From NCBI GenBank assembly GCA_025351425.1, contig JANXVY010000060.1, forward strand, positions 1-38,815: a stretch of 38,815 nucleotides of DNA, given 5' to 3'. This document shows, piece by piece, positions 16,680 through 25,905 of this stretch. The notes beneath the pieces were generated by a model, which did no database searches, was not told the origin of the DNA, and saw nothing but the letters and a program-made list of their open reading frames with translations. The number at the start of each line of letters is the position of its first letter. The first letter of the stretch is position 1. The translations under genes and the position numbers were made by a program. Source of the stretch: Hyphomicrobium sp. (lineage in GTDB: Bacteria; Pseudomonadota; Alphaproteobacteria; Rhizobiales; Hyphomicrobiaceae).

Positions 16680-17081
16680 TCAGAACATATTGAGGGCGAG
16701 GCGGGCTTCGTCGGACATGCGGCCTTGGTGCCAGGGCGGATCAAACACGAGATTGACCTTGGTGTGAGCGACGCCGCCGACGGAATTGACCGCGTTCTGC
16801 ACCCAGCCCGGCATCTCACCGGCAACGGGGCAGCCCGGCGAGGTCAGTGTCATGTCGACGACGACGGTGCGGTCGTCCTCGATGTCGATGCGGTAGATCA
16901 GCCCCAGCTCGTAGATGTCGGAAGGGATTTCGGGGTCATACACCGTCTTGAGCGCGGCGATGATGTCGGCGGTCATCCGCTCGATTTCTTCTTCCGGCAG
17001 GGAGGAAGGAGCGGCGGCAGGATCGGCGGCAGGATCGGCCGCACGCGCTGGCTCAGGGTGCTTCAGGTCTTGGTCGTCCAT
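16680..17081 (-). CDS. sufT: SufT / DUF59 (MIP18 family) Fe-S assembly protein
   Basis: A 133-aa DUF59 protein of the SufT type, an accessory factor for Fe-S cluster maturation that is usually last or near last in suf operons. The domain spans about residues 30-133, with TVYDPEIPSDIYELGLIY (47-63) and TSPGCPVAGEMPG (80-92), whose Cys84 is the conserved family cysteine. The end (KVNLVFDPPWHQGRMSDEAR) is typical. Residues 11-28 are a low-complexity Ala/Pro/Asp stretch, encoded by a short tandem DNA repeat that probably varies between strains. It lies 100 bp after sufS on the same strand. No sufA follows. Confidence 0.9.
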   Translation of the reverse strand: MDDQDLKHPEPARAADPAADPAAAPSSLPEEEIERMTADIIAALKTVYDPEIPSDIYELGLIYRIDIEDDRTVVVDMTLTSPGCPVAGEMPGWVQNAVNSVGGVAHTKVNLVFDPPWHQGRMSDEARLALNMF

Positions 17082-17181
17082 GGCATTTACGTCCCATCAA
17101 TGCAGGGTCAAGGCCTGCCGGTGGTATAGGAGTGGGGCATCAGGCAGTACGGCAAACCGCGTCGCGTGCTTTCCAAGCGCG

Positions 17182-18420
17182 TCAGGCGAACAGTTCGTGC
17201 GCCCGTTTCAGCCCGGCGACAAGGGCGTCCACTTCGGCGCGTGTCGAATACATAGCAAAAGATGCCCGGCATGTCGCGGCTACACCTAGACGCTCCATTA
17301 ACGGCTGGGCGCAGTGGTGTCCCGCGCGGACCGCGATGCCCGACCGGTCGATGATGGTCGCGATGTCGTGGGGGTGCAGGCCGTCGATGCTGAAAGCAAT
17401 GATCGCCCCTTTGCCGGGGGCCGTGCCGTGGATTTTCAGCCAGGGCAGTTCGGCGAGCCGCTCGTGGGCGTAGGCGCCGATCATCGCTTCGTGTTCCAAG
17501 ATGCGGTCGCGGCCGACCTGCATCATGTAGGTGAGAGCAGCACCCAGGCCGATGACTTCGACGATCGCGGGCGTTCCCGCCTCGAAGCGGTGGGGGGCTG
17601 CGTTATAGGTAATCGCGTCCACGGTCACCTTGTCGATCATTTCGCCGCCGCCTTCGTAGGGCGGCATGCGGTCGAGGTGGGCCTTTTTGGCGTAGAGCAC
17701 GCCGGTGCCGGTCGGGCCATAGGTCTTGTGGCCGGTGAAGACGTAGAAATCGCAGTCGATGTCGCGCACGTCGACGGGCATGTGGGCCGCAGACTGGCTG
17801 CCATCCACCAGAACGGGGATGCCATGCGCGTGGGCGATCCGCACGATCTCCTTGATCGGGTTGACCGTACCCAGCACGTTCGACATGTGGGTGATGGCGA
17901 CCATCTTCGTGCGCGCCGTCAGCAAACGTTCAAACTCGTCCAGCAGAAGTTCACCGCGATCGTCCATGGGGGTCCATTTCAGGACCGCGCCGTGGCGTTC
18001 GCGGTGGTAATGCCACGGCACGATGTTGGCGTGGTGCTCCATGATCGAGAGCACGATTTCATCGCCCTCGCCGATGACGAGCCCGCCGAACGACTGGGCG
18101 ACCAGATTGATGGCGCTGGTCGCGTTGCGGGTGAACACGATCTCGTCCACGTGGCCTGCATTGAGGAACCGGCGGGCGATTTCGCGCACGTCTTCGAACT
18201 TGGCGGTGGCGGCGTTCGAAAGGTAATGCAGGCCGCGGTGAACGTTGGCGTATTCGAAGCGATAGGCATGGTCCATCGCCTCCAGCACTTGACGCGGCTT
18301 CTGCGCGGAGGCCCCGTTATCGAGGTAGACCAGCGGCTTGCCGTGGACTTGCCGGTACAGGATCGGGAAATCGGCACGGATGCGTTCGACGTCGTAGATG
18401 CCGCGAGCTTCAAGGCCCAT
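17182..18420 (-). CDS. sufS: Cysteine desulfurase SufS
   Basis: A 412-aa group II PLP-dependent cysteine desulfurase that takes sulfur from cysteine for SufBCD. The PLP lysine is Lys232 in FTGHKTYGPTG, and the persulfide cysteine is Cys370 in RAGHHCAQPLM. The N-terminus YLDNGASAQKP and EHHANIVPW are also family-typical. The ATG at 18420 is chosen because GAGGAGA lies 8 nt upstream, overlapping the sufD stop region; an in-frame TTG at 18435 would overlap sufD. No SufE or SufU is in the window, so the sulfur acceptor must be encoded elsewhere. The operon also carries a second desulfurase at its head. Confidence 0.95.
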   Translation of the reverse strand: MGLEARGIYDVERIRADFPILYRQVHGKPLVYLDNGASAQKPRQVLEAMDHAYRFEYANVHRGLHYLSNAATAKFEDVREIARRFLNAGHVDEIVFTRNATSAINLVAQSFGGLVIGEGDEIVLSIMEHHANIVPWHYHRERHGAVLKWTPMDDRGELLLDEFERLLTARTKMVAITHMSNVLGTVNPIKEIVRIAHAHGIPVLVDGSQSAAHMPVDVRDIDCDFYVFTGHKTYGPTGTGVLYAKKAHLDRMPPYEGGGEMIDKVTVDAITYNAAPHRFEAGTPAIVEVIGLGAALTYMMQVGRDRILEHEAMIGAYAHERLAELPWLKIHGTAPGKGAIIAFSIDGLHPHDIATIIDRSGIAVRAGHHCAQPLMERLGVAATCRASFAMYSTRAEVDALVAGLKRAHELFA

Positions 18421-18431
18421 CGTGTGTCTCC

Positions 18432-19736
18432 TCAAGCCGGCAGCGCGTTGAGCCAGGCGGTTGCGGTCTGCATCAGGCAGTGGCGCAGGCCCTCGTGTTC
18501 CACGCGCTCGATGGCTTCACCAATAAAGGATTCGACCAGCATCGCGCGCGCTTCATCGGCGGGGATGCCGCGCGCTTGGCAATAGAACAACAGGTCCTCG
18601 TCGATTTCGGCGACCGTAGAGCCGTGGCCGCAGACCACGTCGTCGGCGTAAATTTCGAGTTCGGGCTTAGAATCGAACTCGGCATCGGGCGAGAGCATCA
18701 TGGCGCGCGCCATCTGCTTGCCGTCGGTTTTCTGTGCGTCCGGGCGCACGATGATCTTGCCCTGGAAGATGCCGCGGGCGCGGCCGTCGAGCACGCCGGC
18801 GAACAATTCCCGGCTTTCGCAATGGGGCACCGCGTGATCGACCGTCAGGGTGGTATCGATGTGGTCGTTGCTGCGGCCGAGGAACACGCCTGAGATGTCG
18901 AGCTTGGCGTGTTCGCCGCGATAGAGTGCTGCGATCTCGTTTCGCACGAGTGCCAAGCCTGAGGTCATCTGGAAGCCGCGATAGAGCGTGCCCGCGCCGA
19001 GCGCAACGATCCAGTTCGACAAATGCGTTGCGCGGCCGCCGTCGGAGGCAGCCTTGACGTGGGTGATGCTCGCCCGGTCGCCGGCGGTGAGGGTGGTCAG
19101 GGTATTCGTCTGCTGGTCGGGCGAAGAGCCGGGCAGCGTGATGAACAGCTCGACGAGCGTTGCCCGGGCGTCCGCGCCGGCATCGATCTGGTGGCGAACG
19201 GTGGAGAGCCGGGCGTCCTTGCCCGCGGTCAGCGAAACGATCAGCAGCGGCTTTTCAAGTGTGACGCCTGCTGGAATGGTGATCACCGCGCCGTCCGTGA
19301 CGAAGGCTGTGTTGAGTGACGTGACGGCATCCGATTGCGCGGGCGTCAGGCGCTCGAACTTTTCGCTGAGCGGGCTGACTATGACCGCTTCGGCACCGGC
19401 AAGGTTCGACAGCGGGCGGCGATAATGGCCGTTAACGAAAACGATGCGGGGGGCGTCGAGGTCCATGTAAGGCCCGAGCGCGACGATGAGGTCGCCGACG
19501 GTCAGCTTCGCGGCATCCCCCGCGGACGGCGGTGCCGGGTCCTTAAATGCCGTTCTGAGGTCGGTGTATTTCCAGTCCTCGATGCGGCGATGGGGCAGGC
19601 CCAGTTCGCCGAAAGTCGCGATGGCCTGCTGGCGCACCTTCGCAACCTCGGGGCCGCCGGGAAGTGCTGGCAGCGCACTCTGAAACTGCTCAGCCAGCGC
19701 CAACTCGGCCTTGGTCTTCATGATCGCAACGCTCAT
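18432..19736 (-). CDS. sufD: Fe-S assembly scaffold subunit SufD
   Basis: A 434-aa SufD, the paralogue of SufB that completes the SufBC2D scaffold where Fe-S clusters are built. The beta-helix core and C-terminal region are recognisable: SPDAEFDSKPELEIYADDV, then CGHGSTVAEIDEDLLFYCQARGIP, with the conserved His. The C-terminus (ESFIGEAIERVEHEGLR) is the SufC-binding helical part. The N-terminus has the usual helical segment, with RRIEDWKYTDLR. Its ATG overlaps the sufC stop by one nucleotide (TGATG), showing translational coupling. Confidence 0.94.
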   Translation of the reverse strand: MSVAIMKTKAELALAEQFQSALPALPGGPEVAKVRQQAIATFGELGLPHRRIEDWKYTDLRTAFKDPAPPSAGDAAKLTVGDLIVALGPYMDLDAPRIVFVNGHYRRPLSNLAGAEAVIVSPLSEKFERLTPAQSDAVTSLNTAFVTDGAVITIPAGVTLEKPLLIVSLTAGKDARLSTVRHQIDAGADARATLVELFITLPGSSPDQQTNTLTTLTAGDRASITHVKAASDGGRATHLSNWIVALGAGTLYRGFQMTSGLALVRNEIAALYRGEHAKLDISGVFLGRSNDHIDTTLTVDHAVPHCESRELFAGVLDGRARGIFQGKIIVRPDAQKTDGKQMARAMMLSPDAEFDSKPELEIYADDVVCGHGSTVAEIDEDLLFYCQARGIPADEARAMLVESFIGEAIERVEHEGLRHCLMQTATAWLNALPA

Positions 19737-20491
19737 CAGGCAGCCTTACCTTCGAACTCGGCGTAGCCGGTCGTTTCCAATTGTTTGGCCAGTTCTTTGT
19801 CCCCGGTCTTGCGGATTACGCCGTGGGCGAGCACGTGGACCTTGTCGGGTACGATATAGTCGAGCAGGCGCTGATAGTGGGTAATGACCACCATGGAGCG
19901 GTCGGGGCCGCGCAGGGCGTTCACGCCGTCGGACACGATGCGGAGCGCGTCGATGTCGAGCCCACTATCGGTTTCGTCCAGCACACAGAGCGTGGGCTCC
20001 AGCATCGCCATCTGGAGAATTTCCGAGCGCTTCTTTTCGCCGCCTGAAAAGCCGACGTTGACGGGCCGCTTCAGCATTTCGATATCGATATTCAGCTTGG
20101 CGGCGCGCTCGCGCACGACCTTCATGAATTCGGGCGTCGTATATTCGGCTTGACCGCGCTTCTTGCGGACGGCGTTGGCGGCGGTGCGCAGGAACGTGAG
20201 GCCGGCGACGCCGGGAATTTCCATCGGATACTGGAAGGCCAAAAACACGCCCTTGGCGGCGCGCACATCGGGCGCCATGCCAAGGATGCTCTCATTGTTC
20301 CACAGAATGTCGCCTTCGGTCACTTCGTAGTCGGAGCGGCCGGCCAGCACGTAAGCGAGCGTAGACTTGCCCGAGCCGTTGGGGCCCATGATCGCGTGCA
20401 CCTCTCCGTTCGGCACGACAAGGTTGATGCCCTTGAGGATCGGCTTATCTTCGGCTGCAATCTTTACGTGCAAGTTCTTGATTTCAAGCAT
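19736..20491 (-). CDS. sufC: Fe-S assembly ATPase SufC
   Basis: A 251-aa ABC-type ATPase that drives conformational change in SufBC2D. Walker A is GPNGSGKS (36-43), the signature is FSGGEKKR (148-155), and Walker B is [12 protein letters not shown] (168-179). The Q-loop is [10 protein letters not shown]. Length matches the family. It lies 3 nt after a small reading frame that separates it from sufB and is coupled to sufD by a 1-nt overlap. Its own ribosome binding site is weak, so translation may depend on reading through the small upstream frame. Confidence 0.96.
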   Translation of the reverse strand: MLEIKNLHVKIAAEDKPILKGINLVVPNGEVHAIMGPNGSGKSTLAYVLAGRSDYEVTEGDILWNNESILGMAPDVRAAKGVFLAFQYPMEIPGVAGLTFLRTAANAVRKKRGQAEYTTPEFMKVVRERAAKLNIDIEMLKRPVNVGFSGGEKKRSEILQMAMLEPTLCVLDETDSGLDIDALRIVSDGVNALRGPDRSMVVITHYQRLLDYIVPDKVHVLAHGVIRKTGDKELAKQLETTGYAEFEGKAA

Positions 20492-20494
20492 TTG

Positions 20495-20680
20495 TTAATT
20501 CCACACTTTCACGTTTTTAGTCTGTCCACTTTGACGAATGCTGGCTTCATGAATAAACGCTGCTGGCCAATGCGCACACTCGTCTGCGCGACGCAGCGCG
20601 GCGGTGCGCGTAAGCCTTCTCGACGTGACCGGCGTCGCGCCGAAGCCGTAGGTCTTGGGTTTGAACCAGTAATCGCTCAT
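20495..20680 (-). pseudogene. Small frame between sufB and sufC, likely remnant of a conserved small protein
   Basis: A 61-codon frame starting 4 nt after the sufB stop and ending 3 nt before sufC. Its first residues, MSDYWFKPKTYGFGATP, strongly resemble the start of small alphaproteobacterial membrane proteins with a W-F-x-P-K-x-Y-G-x-G-A-x-P motif. The rest (VTSRRLTRTAALRRADEC onward) lacks any membrane helix and looks like unconstrained sequence. That suggests a deletion or frameshift after the motif. It may persist because it couples translation from sufB to sufC. It could alternatively be a functional short peptide. Confidence 0.5.
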
Positions 20681-20684
20681 GGTG

Positions 20685-22163
20685 CTAACCCACACTCCCT
20701 TCCAGCGAGATGCCGATGAGTTTCTGGGTTTCGGCCATGAACTCCATCGGCAGATGCTGGAGCACGTCGCGCACGAAGCCGTTGACCACCAGGGCCACCG
20801 CTTCTTCCTGGGTCAGGCCTCGCTGCATGCAGTAGAACAGCGTGTCTTCGGAAATCTTCGAGGTTGTCGCCTCGTGCTCGAAGTGGGCGGTCGAGGTCTT
20901 GGCTTCGATGTAGGGCACGGTGTGCGCGCCGCACTTATCACCAATGAGCAGACTATCGCAGTTGGTGAAGTTGCGCGCGTTCGTCGCTTTGCGGTGCGCT
21001 GACACGAGACCGCGATAAGTGTTCTGTGAGTGGCCGGCGGCGATGCCCTTGGAGATGATGCGGCTCGACGTATTCTTGCCCAGGTGGATCATCTTGGTGC
21101 CGCTGTCGACTTGCTGGCGGCCATTCGAAATGGCGATCGAATAGAATTCGCCACGGCTGTTGTCGCCGCGCAGGATGCAGCTTGGGTATTTCCAGGTGAT
21201 GGCCGATCCGGTTTCGACCTGGGTCCAGGAAATCTTTGAGTTCACGCCGCGGCAATCGCCGCGTTTGGTCACGAAGTTATAGACGCCACCCTTGCCGTTC
21301 TTGTCGCCTGGGTACCAGTTCTGGACCGTCGAATATTTGATTTCGGCATCGTCGAGCGCAATCAGTTCGACCACGGCCGCGTGCAGCTGGTTTTCATCGC
21401 GCATTGGCGCGGTGCAGCCTTCGAGGTACGAGACGTAGCTGCCCTTGTCGGCAATGATGAGGGTGCGCTCAAACTGGCCGGTTTCCTTGTCGTTCATGCG
21501 GAACTGGGTCGACAGTTCCATCGGGCAGCGAACGCCGGGCGGGATGTAGACGAACGAGCCATCGGAGAACACGGCCGAATTCAGCGCAGCGTAGAAGTTA
21601 TCCGACTGGGGCACGACGGAGCCCAGATACTTGCGCACCAGCTCTGGGTGTTCGCGCAGCGCTTCCGAAATGGAGCAGAAGATGACGCCGGCCTTGGCCA
21701 GTTCCTTCTTGAACGTGGTGGCAACCGACACGCTGTCAAAGATGGCGTCGACCGCGACCGGCTTCGCGCCGGTCAGCTTGACGCCGGCCAGGATCTTCTG
21801 CTCGGTCAAGGGAATCCCAAGCTTTTCATAGGTCTTGAGGATTTCGGGATCGACCTCGTCCAGGCTGTCGAGCACCTTTTTGGAGCGCGGCGCCGAATAG
21901 TAATAGAGGTCCTGGAAATCGATGCGGGGATAATCGACCTTGGCCCAGGTAGGCTCGGTCATGACCTTCCAGCGCTGATAGCTGTCGAGCCGCCAGGCCA
22001 GCATCCACGCAGGCTCGCCCTTCTTCTCCGAGATGAAGCGGACAATGTCTTCGCTTAGTCCCTTGGGCGCGCGATCGGCCTCGATGTCTGTCTCGAAGCC
22101 GTACTTGTACTGGTCGACGTCGACCTTCTTGACCTGATCGATGGTGTCTTGAACCGCTGCCAT
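20685..22163 (-). CDS. sufB: Fe-S assembly scaffold subunit SufB
   Basis: A 492-aa SufB, the main scaffold subunit that receives sulfur and assembles the nascent cluster with SufD and SufC. Family features include [10 protein letters not shown] near the N-terminus, [10 protein letters not shown]-type beta-helix sequence (here [11 protein letters not shown]), and [20 protein letters not shown] with Cys411 at the position proposed for the cluster and sulfur site. The C-terminal [19 protein letters not shown] region binds SufC. The start overlaps the stop of the upstream cysteine desulfurase by one nucleotide (TAATG), indicating coupled translation. Confidence 0.96.
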   Translation of the reverse strand: MAAVQDTIDQVKKVDVDQYKYGFETDIEADRAPKGLSEDIVRFISEKKGEPAWMLAWRLDSYQRWKVMTEPTWAKVDYPRIDFQDLYYYSAPRSKKVLDSLDEVDPEILKTYEKLGIPLTEQKILAGVKLTGAKPVAVDAIFDSVSVATTFKKELAKAGVIFCSISEALREHPELVRKYLGSVVPQSDNFYAALNSAVFSDGSFVYIPPGVRCPMELSTQFRMNDKETGQFERTLIIADKGSYVSYLEGCTAPMRDENQLHAAVVELIALDDAEIKYSTVQNWYPGDKNGKGGVYNFVTKRGDCRGVNSKISWTQVETGSAITWKYPSCILRGDNSRGEFYSIAISNGRQQVDSGTKMIHLGKNTSSRIISKGIAAGHSQNTYRGLVSAHRKATNARNFTNCDSLLIGDKCGAHTVPYIEAKTSTAHFEHEATTSKISEDTLFYCMQRGLTQEEAVALVVNGFVRDVLQHLPMEFMAETQKLIGISLEGSVG

Positions 22164-23374
22164 TACTTGTCTCCCATCGCGAGCGCGGCCTGTGCGGCCC
22201 GTTCGCTTGTCTCAAAGTGCCCCGATGCACGCTGTCGCACCTCGGGTTTCAACTCATGAATCGTGCGCCACGCCGATAGAAACGTGTCGATTTCCGCGGC
22301 TGACGTGTGCGGGCCGAGGCTGACGCGAATGGCGCCGCGGGCGGCATCCGGTTCGGCGCCCATGGCGGTCAGCACGTGGCTCACAGCAACTTTGCCCGAC
22401 GAGCAGGCCGACCCGGCGCTGACCGCCAGCCCTGCGAGGTCCAGCTTGATGACCAGGATTTCCGACTGGCTGCCTTTGATCCCGATGCAGCTGGTGTTGC
22501 ACAGCCGAGGCGCGCCTCCACCAAAGATTACGGCGTTCGGCGTGATTTCGACCACTGCGCGCTCAAGGTTCGCAAGCAAATCCGCGATGCGCGCTGTCCC
22601 CGTGAGGCCGGCAAGGGCTGCCCGGGCTGCAGCGCCAAAGCCCGCGATAGCGGCCACGTTCTCGGTTCCGGCGCGGCGCCGCCGCTCCTGGCCGCCACCG
22701 GTGATGAGCGGGGCGAGCTTGAAACCATCCCGTACCACCAGCGCGCCCACGCCCTTGGGGCCGCCGAGCTTGTGGGCCGAGAGCGCGAGCGTATCGACGC
22801 CCAAGGCTGCAAAGTCTACGGCCAGGCGGCCGGCGGCCTGAACGGCGTCGGTGTGGCACGCCACGCCGTGCTGGCGGGCAAGGTGAGCAATTTCGGCGAC
22901 GGGCTGGATGACGCCGGTTTCGTTGTTGGCGAACTGGACCGCGATCAGCGCACGGCCGAGCGGGCGTTTGCCGGCGGCGATGACGGTTGCAAGGGCTGCG
23001 ACGTCGATGAGGCCGTTGCCGTCGACGGGGAGTTCGATCAGGTGCGAGCCAGCGGTCTTGGCGCGGATACGGGCTGGTGCCAGCACGCTATCGTGCTCGA
23101 CGGGACTAATGAAAATCGTGTCCCAATCCTGGGAGAGGACACAGACATTGGCCTCGGTCGCGCCGCTGGTGAACACCACGTCGGCCGGGCGGGCGTTTAC
23201 GAGCAGCGCTACCTCGTCCCGCGACGCCTCGATGAGGCTGCGCAGATGGCGCCCTTCCGCATGCACTGACGAAGGATTGCCGCCCAGTTCCAGCGCAGCA
23301 AGCAATGCAGCGCGCGCTTCAAACCGAAGCGGAGCGGAGGCGTTGTAGTCCAGATATATGCGTTCACGTGCCAA
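22163..23374 (-). CDS. IscS/NifS-type cysteine desulfurase heading the suf operon
   Basis: A 403-aa group I-like cysteine desulfurase. PLP lysine Lys202 is in [13 protein letters not shown], and catalytic Cys324 is in [10 protein letters not shown], a short loop as in NifS/IscS. Other markers are YLDYNASAP (8-15), TSGATEANV and EHDSVLAP. This extra desulfurase at the head of the operon is usual in Hyphomicrobiales and coexists with sufS. It is the first gene after the candidate iron-responsive operator (23506-23527). The usual upstream Rrf2/IscR regulator gene is absent. Division of labour with SufS is not known from sequence. Confidence 0.93.
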   Translation of the reverse strand: MARERIYLDYNASAPLRFEARAALLAALELGGNPSSVHAEGRHLRSLIEASRDEVALLVNARPADVVFTSGATEANVCVLSQDWDTIFISPVEHDSVLAPARIRAKTAGSHLIELPVDGNGLIDVAALATVIAAGKRPLGRALIAVQFANNETGVIQPVAEIAHLARQHGVACHTDAVQAAGRLAVDFAALGVDTLALSAHKLGGPKGVGALVVRDGFKLAPLITGGGQERRRRAGTENVAAIAGFGAAARAALAGLTGTARIADLLANLERAVVEITPNAVIFGGGAPRLCNTSCIGIKGSQSEILVIKLDLAGLAVSAGSACSSGKVAVSHVLTAMGAEPDAARGAIRVSLGPHTSAAEIDTFLSAWRTIHELKPEVRQRASGHFETSERAAQAALAMGDK

Positions 23375-23505
23375 ACTGACGCCGTTCCTTTGCCGAGGTT
23401 CAAGGTCTCGGGATCGTATAATTCATTGCCGTTCGGGCGAAGCCAACACTTGCAGACGCCACCCCCGTGTGTGCTACACGAACTGATGGCTGCCGAGTTT
23501 ACTTG

Positions 23506-23527
23506 TTTCGAACAGTTCTAAACTGTT
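23506..23527. promoter_or_regulatory. Candidate Irr-type (ICE) operator of the suf operon
   Basis: TTTCGAACAGTTCTAAA (23506-23522) matches the Irr iron-control-element pattern TTTAGAA-N3-TTCTAAA with one mismatch. Overlapping it is a perfect inverted repeat, AACAGTT-CTA-AACTGTT (23511-23527). It lies in the 299-bp gap between the divergent desulfurase/suf operon and the alpha/beta hydrolase, about 130 nt upstream of the operon start. Iron control of suf by Irr is known in alphaproteobacteria; which palindrome is bound here is inferred. Confidence 0.55.
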
Positions 23528-23673
23528 TTGACTATGGAAACCCGGAGCCGCCAAGTCAAGGAATTGGCCGAATGCGCCCGCTCAACACTTGGTTATGAGA
23601 CCCCTAGCGGCGTTCCTGCGGGCTTACTTGCGACCGTCGGCCGCCCCATTCATTTGCGAGCACCCGAAACGAT

Positions 23674-24438
23674 ATGCCTGAACTGATCATCAATGGGCCT
23701 GCTGGCCGGCTCGAAGCGCGCTATCATCACGAGCCCTCAAGCGAGAGCCCGATTGCCCTGATCCTGCATCCGCACCCCCAGTTCGGCGGGACGATGAACA
23801 ATCAGGTCGTCTACAGCCTTTACTATACGTTCGCACAGCGCGGGTTCTCGGTATTGCGGTTCAATTTCCGCGGCGTCGGACGTTCTCAGGGCGTGTGGGA
23901 CGGGGGCCCGGGCGAGTTGTCTGATGCGGCGTCGGCGCTGGACTGGCTGCAGCTCGTGAAGCCGGACGCCAAGACCTGCTGGATCGCGGGCGTTTCGTTC
24001 GGCACCTGGATCGCCATGCAGCTGCTTATGCGGCGGCCGGAGATCGACGGCTTCATTTGCGTCGCGCCGCCGTCGAACCTTTACGATTTCTCGTTCCTGG
24101 CGCCGTGCCCGTCGTCGGGATTGATGGTCAACGGCGACAAGGACCGCGTCGTGCCGACGCAGTCAGTCGCGGATCTGTCGGTGAAGCTCAAGACTCAGCG
24201 CGGGATCAAGATCGACCACGAGGTCATTCCCGGCGCCAACCACTTCTTCGAGAACAAGACCGAAGAGCTGACCGCGTGCGTGGGCGGATATCTCGACATG
24301 CGGATGGTGAAGGCTGCCGAAGAGCGCAAGTCGGGCAAGGATCGCTCGAAGGAAGCCGAGCGCGACCGGTTGCGGGAAAAGGAACTCGCCGAGATGCCCG
24401 AGGCCGATGTCGCAGTCGAAGACGACAGCGAGGATTGA
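23674..24438 (+). CDS. Alpha/beta hydrolase
   Basis: A 254-aa soluble alpha/beta hydrolase-fold protein. The nucleophile elbow is GVSFGTW, with the Ser in G-x-S-x-G. Other fold markers are LHPHPQFGGTMNN near the oxyanion region, FNFRGVGRSQG, GDKDRVVP with the acid residue, and GANHFF with the catalytic His. These fit a dienelactone hydrolase-like or esterase subfamily. The C-terminal 45 residues are a charged Lys/Glu helix-forming tail. It is divergent from the suf operon, an arrangement seen in related genomes. No substrate is predicted. Confidence 0.88.
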   Translation: MPELIINGPAGRLEARYHHEPSSESPIALILHPHPQFGGTMNNQVVYSLYYTFAQRGFSVLRFNFRGVGRSQGVWDGGPGELSDAASALDWLQLVKPDAKTCWIAGVSFGTWIAMQLLMRRPEIDGFICVAPPSNLYDFSFLAPCPSSGLMVNGDKDRVVPTQSVADLSVKLKTQRGIKIDHEVIPGANHFFENKTEELTACVGGYLDMRMVKAAEERKSGKDRSKEAERDRLREKELAEMPEADVAVEDDSED

Positions 24439-24563
24439 GTGTAGCCCAGGGGACGCTCATTGAGCTCAACGGTAGTCGCCTTCGCGCTGTTTCCGCCCCT
24501 CACGCTCTCCCTGCTGCGGCCCTGTCCCCGTCAGATGTCAGGGAGCAGCGATCAAACTCCCCC

Positions 24564-24596
24564 CTCTCCCCATACGCTTCCCTTGTATGGGGAGAG
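24564..24596. repeat. REP-like hairpin between convergent genes
   Basis: CTCTCCCCATAC (24564-24575) and GTATGGGGAGAG (24585-24596) form a perfect 12-bp stem around a 9-nt loop, flanked by CCCCTC and GGGGTGAGGGG. A degenerate related arm is seen around 24496-24514. Pyrimidine-rich palindromes of this type are common intergenic repeats and can end transcription from both sides. Confidence 0.6.
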
Positions 24597-24653
24597 CGTC
24601 GGGGTGAGGGGCGGATACCGGCACTCCTCCCTGCATCAGGCCGGCACTCCCCG

Positions 24654-25841
24654 CTACATGACGAGCTTGGGAGCGCAGGTGTAGACGCCGCCGGTTGTGG
24701 GTTCTGGAACGCCGGTGGTCGCCGGGAACGTGATCGGCAGGCCCTTCACCGAGCGGACGGCCAGATAGGCCCAGGCTTCCGCTTCGAGGCTGTCGCCCGA
24801 CCAGCCGACGGCTTCCGCCGGAACGACCGCGTTTTCGACGCCGGCTGCGATCATCGCCATCAGCGCTGCATTCTTGCGGCCCCCACCCGTGATGATCCAC
24901 AAGGCCGGTTCCTGCGGGCACTGCTCGCGGGCGCGGGCAATGGCGCCTGCGGTGAAGGCGGCCAAGGTCGCGGCCCCGTCTTCCAGCGACAGCCCTGCAA
25001 GCGCTTCGTTGTTGAATGCGTTGCGGTCGAGCGACTTAGGCGGCAGCGCGCTGAAGTAGGGGGCAGCAAGCAACTCCCGCAGCAGCCGATCATGCACCTT
25101 GCCGCGGGCCGCCGCCGCTCCACTCTCGTCGAACGCAAGCGATGCGTGTTTCATCATCCAGTCGTCGATGAGTGCGTTGCCGGGGCCGCAATCGAAGGCC
25201 GAAAGCTCGCCATGGGCCCCAACGAAGGTGATGTTGGCGACGCCACCGATGTTGACGATGGCGACCGGCTTTTGCGGCAGATGCGCGGCGAGGGCGCGGT
25301 GATATGCGGGCACCAAGGGTGCGCCGTGACCGCCCGCCTCCACGTCGGCTGCCCGCAAATCGTGGACGACGGCGAGCGAGGTCAAGTCCGCAAGCCCGGT
25401 GCCGCTGCCAAGCTGCACTGTGAGGCCAGGCCTAGTCACCTCGAGCGGTATGCCGTTCGGCTCGGTTTCCAGCGTAACTGCTGGCGCGCGGTGCAGCACA
25501 GTCTGGCCGTGGAATCCGACGACGTCGATATCGCCGCGTCCGATGCCCTGCTTGCGGCGGAAGGCGTTGACGGCGGCGGCGTGCAGCTCGGTGATTTCCT
25601 GCTCGAGCACCATCAGCGCGCCGGGCCGCTGGTGACGCTCCCCGATGGTGCCTGCGTCGATCAGGCCTTGCGCCAGCCGCGCCCGTGTTTCAGGCGTGTA
25701 CGGGAAGGTCATCGCCGGGCCGCGGCGAACGTCGTCTTCGCCGTCGGTCTCGATCAGGGCAACGTCGATGCCGTCCATCGAGGTGCCGCTCATCAGACCC
25801 AGTGCGCGCATCACCTTGCCCATCATCCCCATCCGTTGCAT
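24654..25841 (-). CDS. anmK: Anhydro-N-acetylmuramic acid kinase
   Basis: AnmK phosphorylates and opens 1,6-anhydro-MurNAc during recycling of peptidoglycan fragments. The sugar kinase (ASKHA) fold is recognisable: LGLMSGTSMDGIDVAL at the N-terminus (phosphate loop), VVGFHGQTVLHR, IVNIGGVANITFVG, FDCGPGNALID with the catalytic Asp, and WIITGGGRKNAALM. Length is about 395 aa. The start is ambiguous: in-frame ATGs lie at 25841, 25832, 25826, 25823 and 25811, and a GGATGGGG stretch could serve the middle ones. It diverges from tyrS 64 bp away, as in many alphaproteobacteria. Confidence 0.94.
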   Translation of the reverse strand: MQRMGMMGKVMRALGLMSGTSMDGIDVALIETDGEDDVRRGPAMTFPYTPETRARLAQGLIDAGTIGERHQRPGALMVLEQEITELHAAAVNAFRRKQGIGRGDIDVVGFHGQTVLHRAPAVTLETEPNGIPLEVTRPGLTVQLGSGTGLADLTSLAVVHDLRAADVEAGGHGAPLVPAYHRALAAHLPQKPVAIVNIGGVANITFVGAHGELSAFDCGPGNALIDDWMMKHASLAFDESGAAAARGKVHDRLLRELLAAPYFSALPPKSLDRNAFNNEALAGLSLEDGAATLAAFTAGAIARAREQCPQEPALWIITGGGRKNAALMAMIAAGVENAVVPAEAVGWSGDSLEAEAWAYLAVRSVKGLPITFPATTGVPEPTTGGVYTCAPKLVM

Positions 25842-25905
25842 GTATCCTGCGATTGCTGAAGAAGCGTAGGCCAATCGGCCGCGCGCGCAAACCGTTCAAG
25901 GTGCC

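Noticed and set aside
17314-18585. 423-codon open frame on the plus strand
   Set aside because: Antisense shadow of sufS and the sufD end.
23417-23422. TATAAT on the plus strand as a promoter for the alpha/beta hydrolase
   Set aside because: No -35 element at a workable distance, and it lies about 250 nt from the start codon.
24057-25859. 600-codon open frame on the plus strand
   Set aside because: It is antisense to anmK and runs out of the alpha/beta hydrolase gene; composition is Arg/Gly/Asp-rich as expected for a shadow frame in GC-rich DNA, with no domain.
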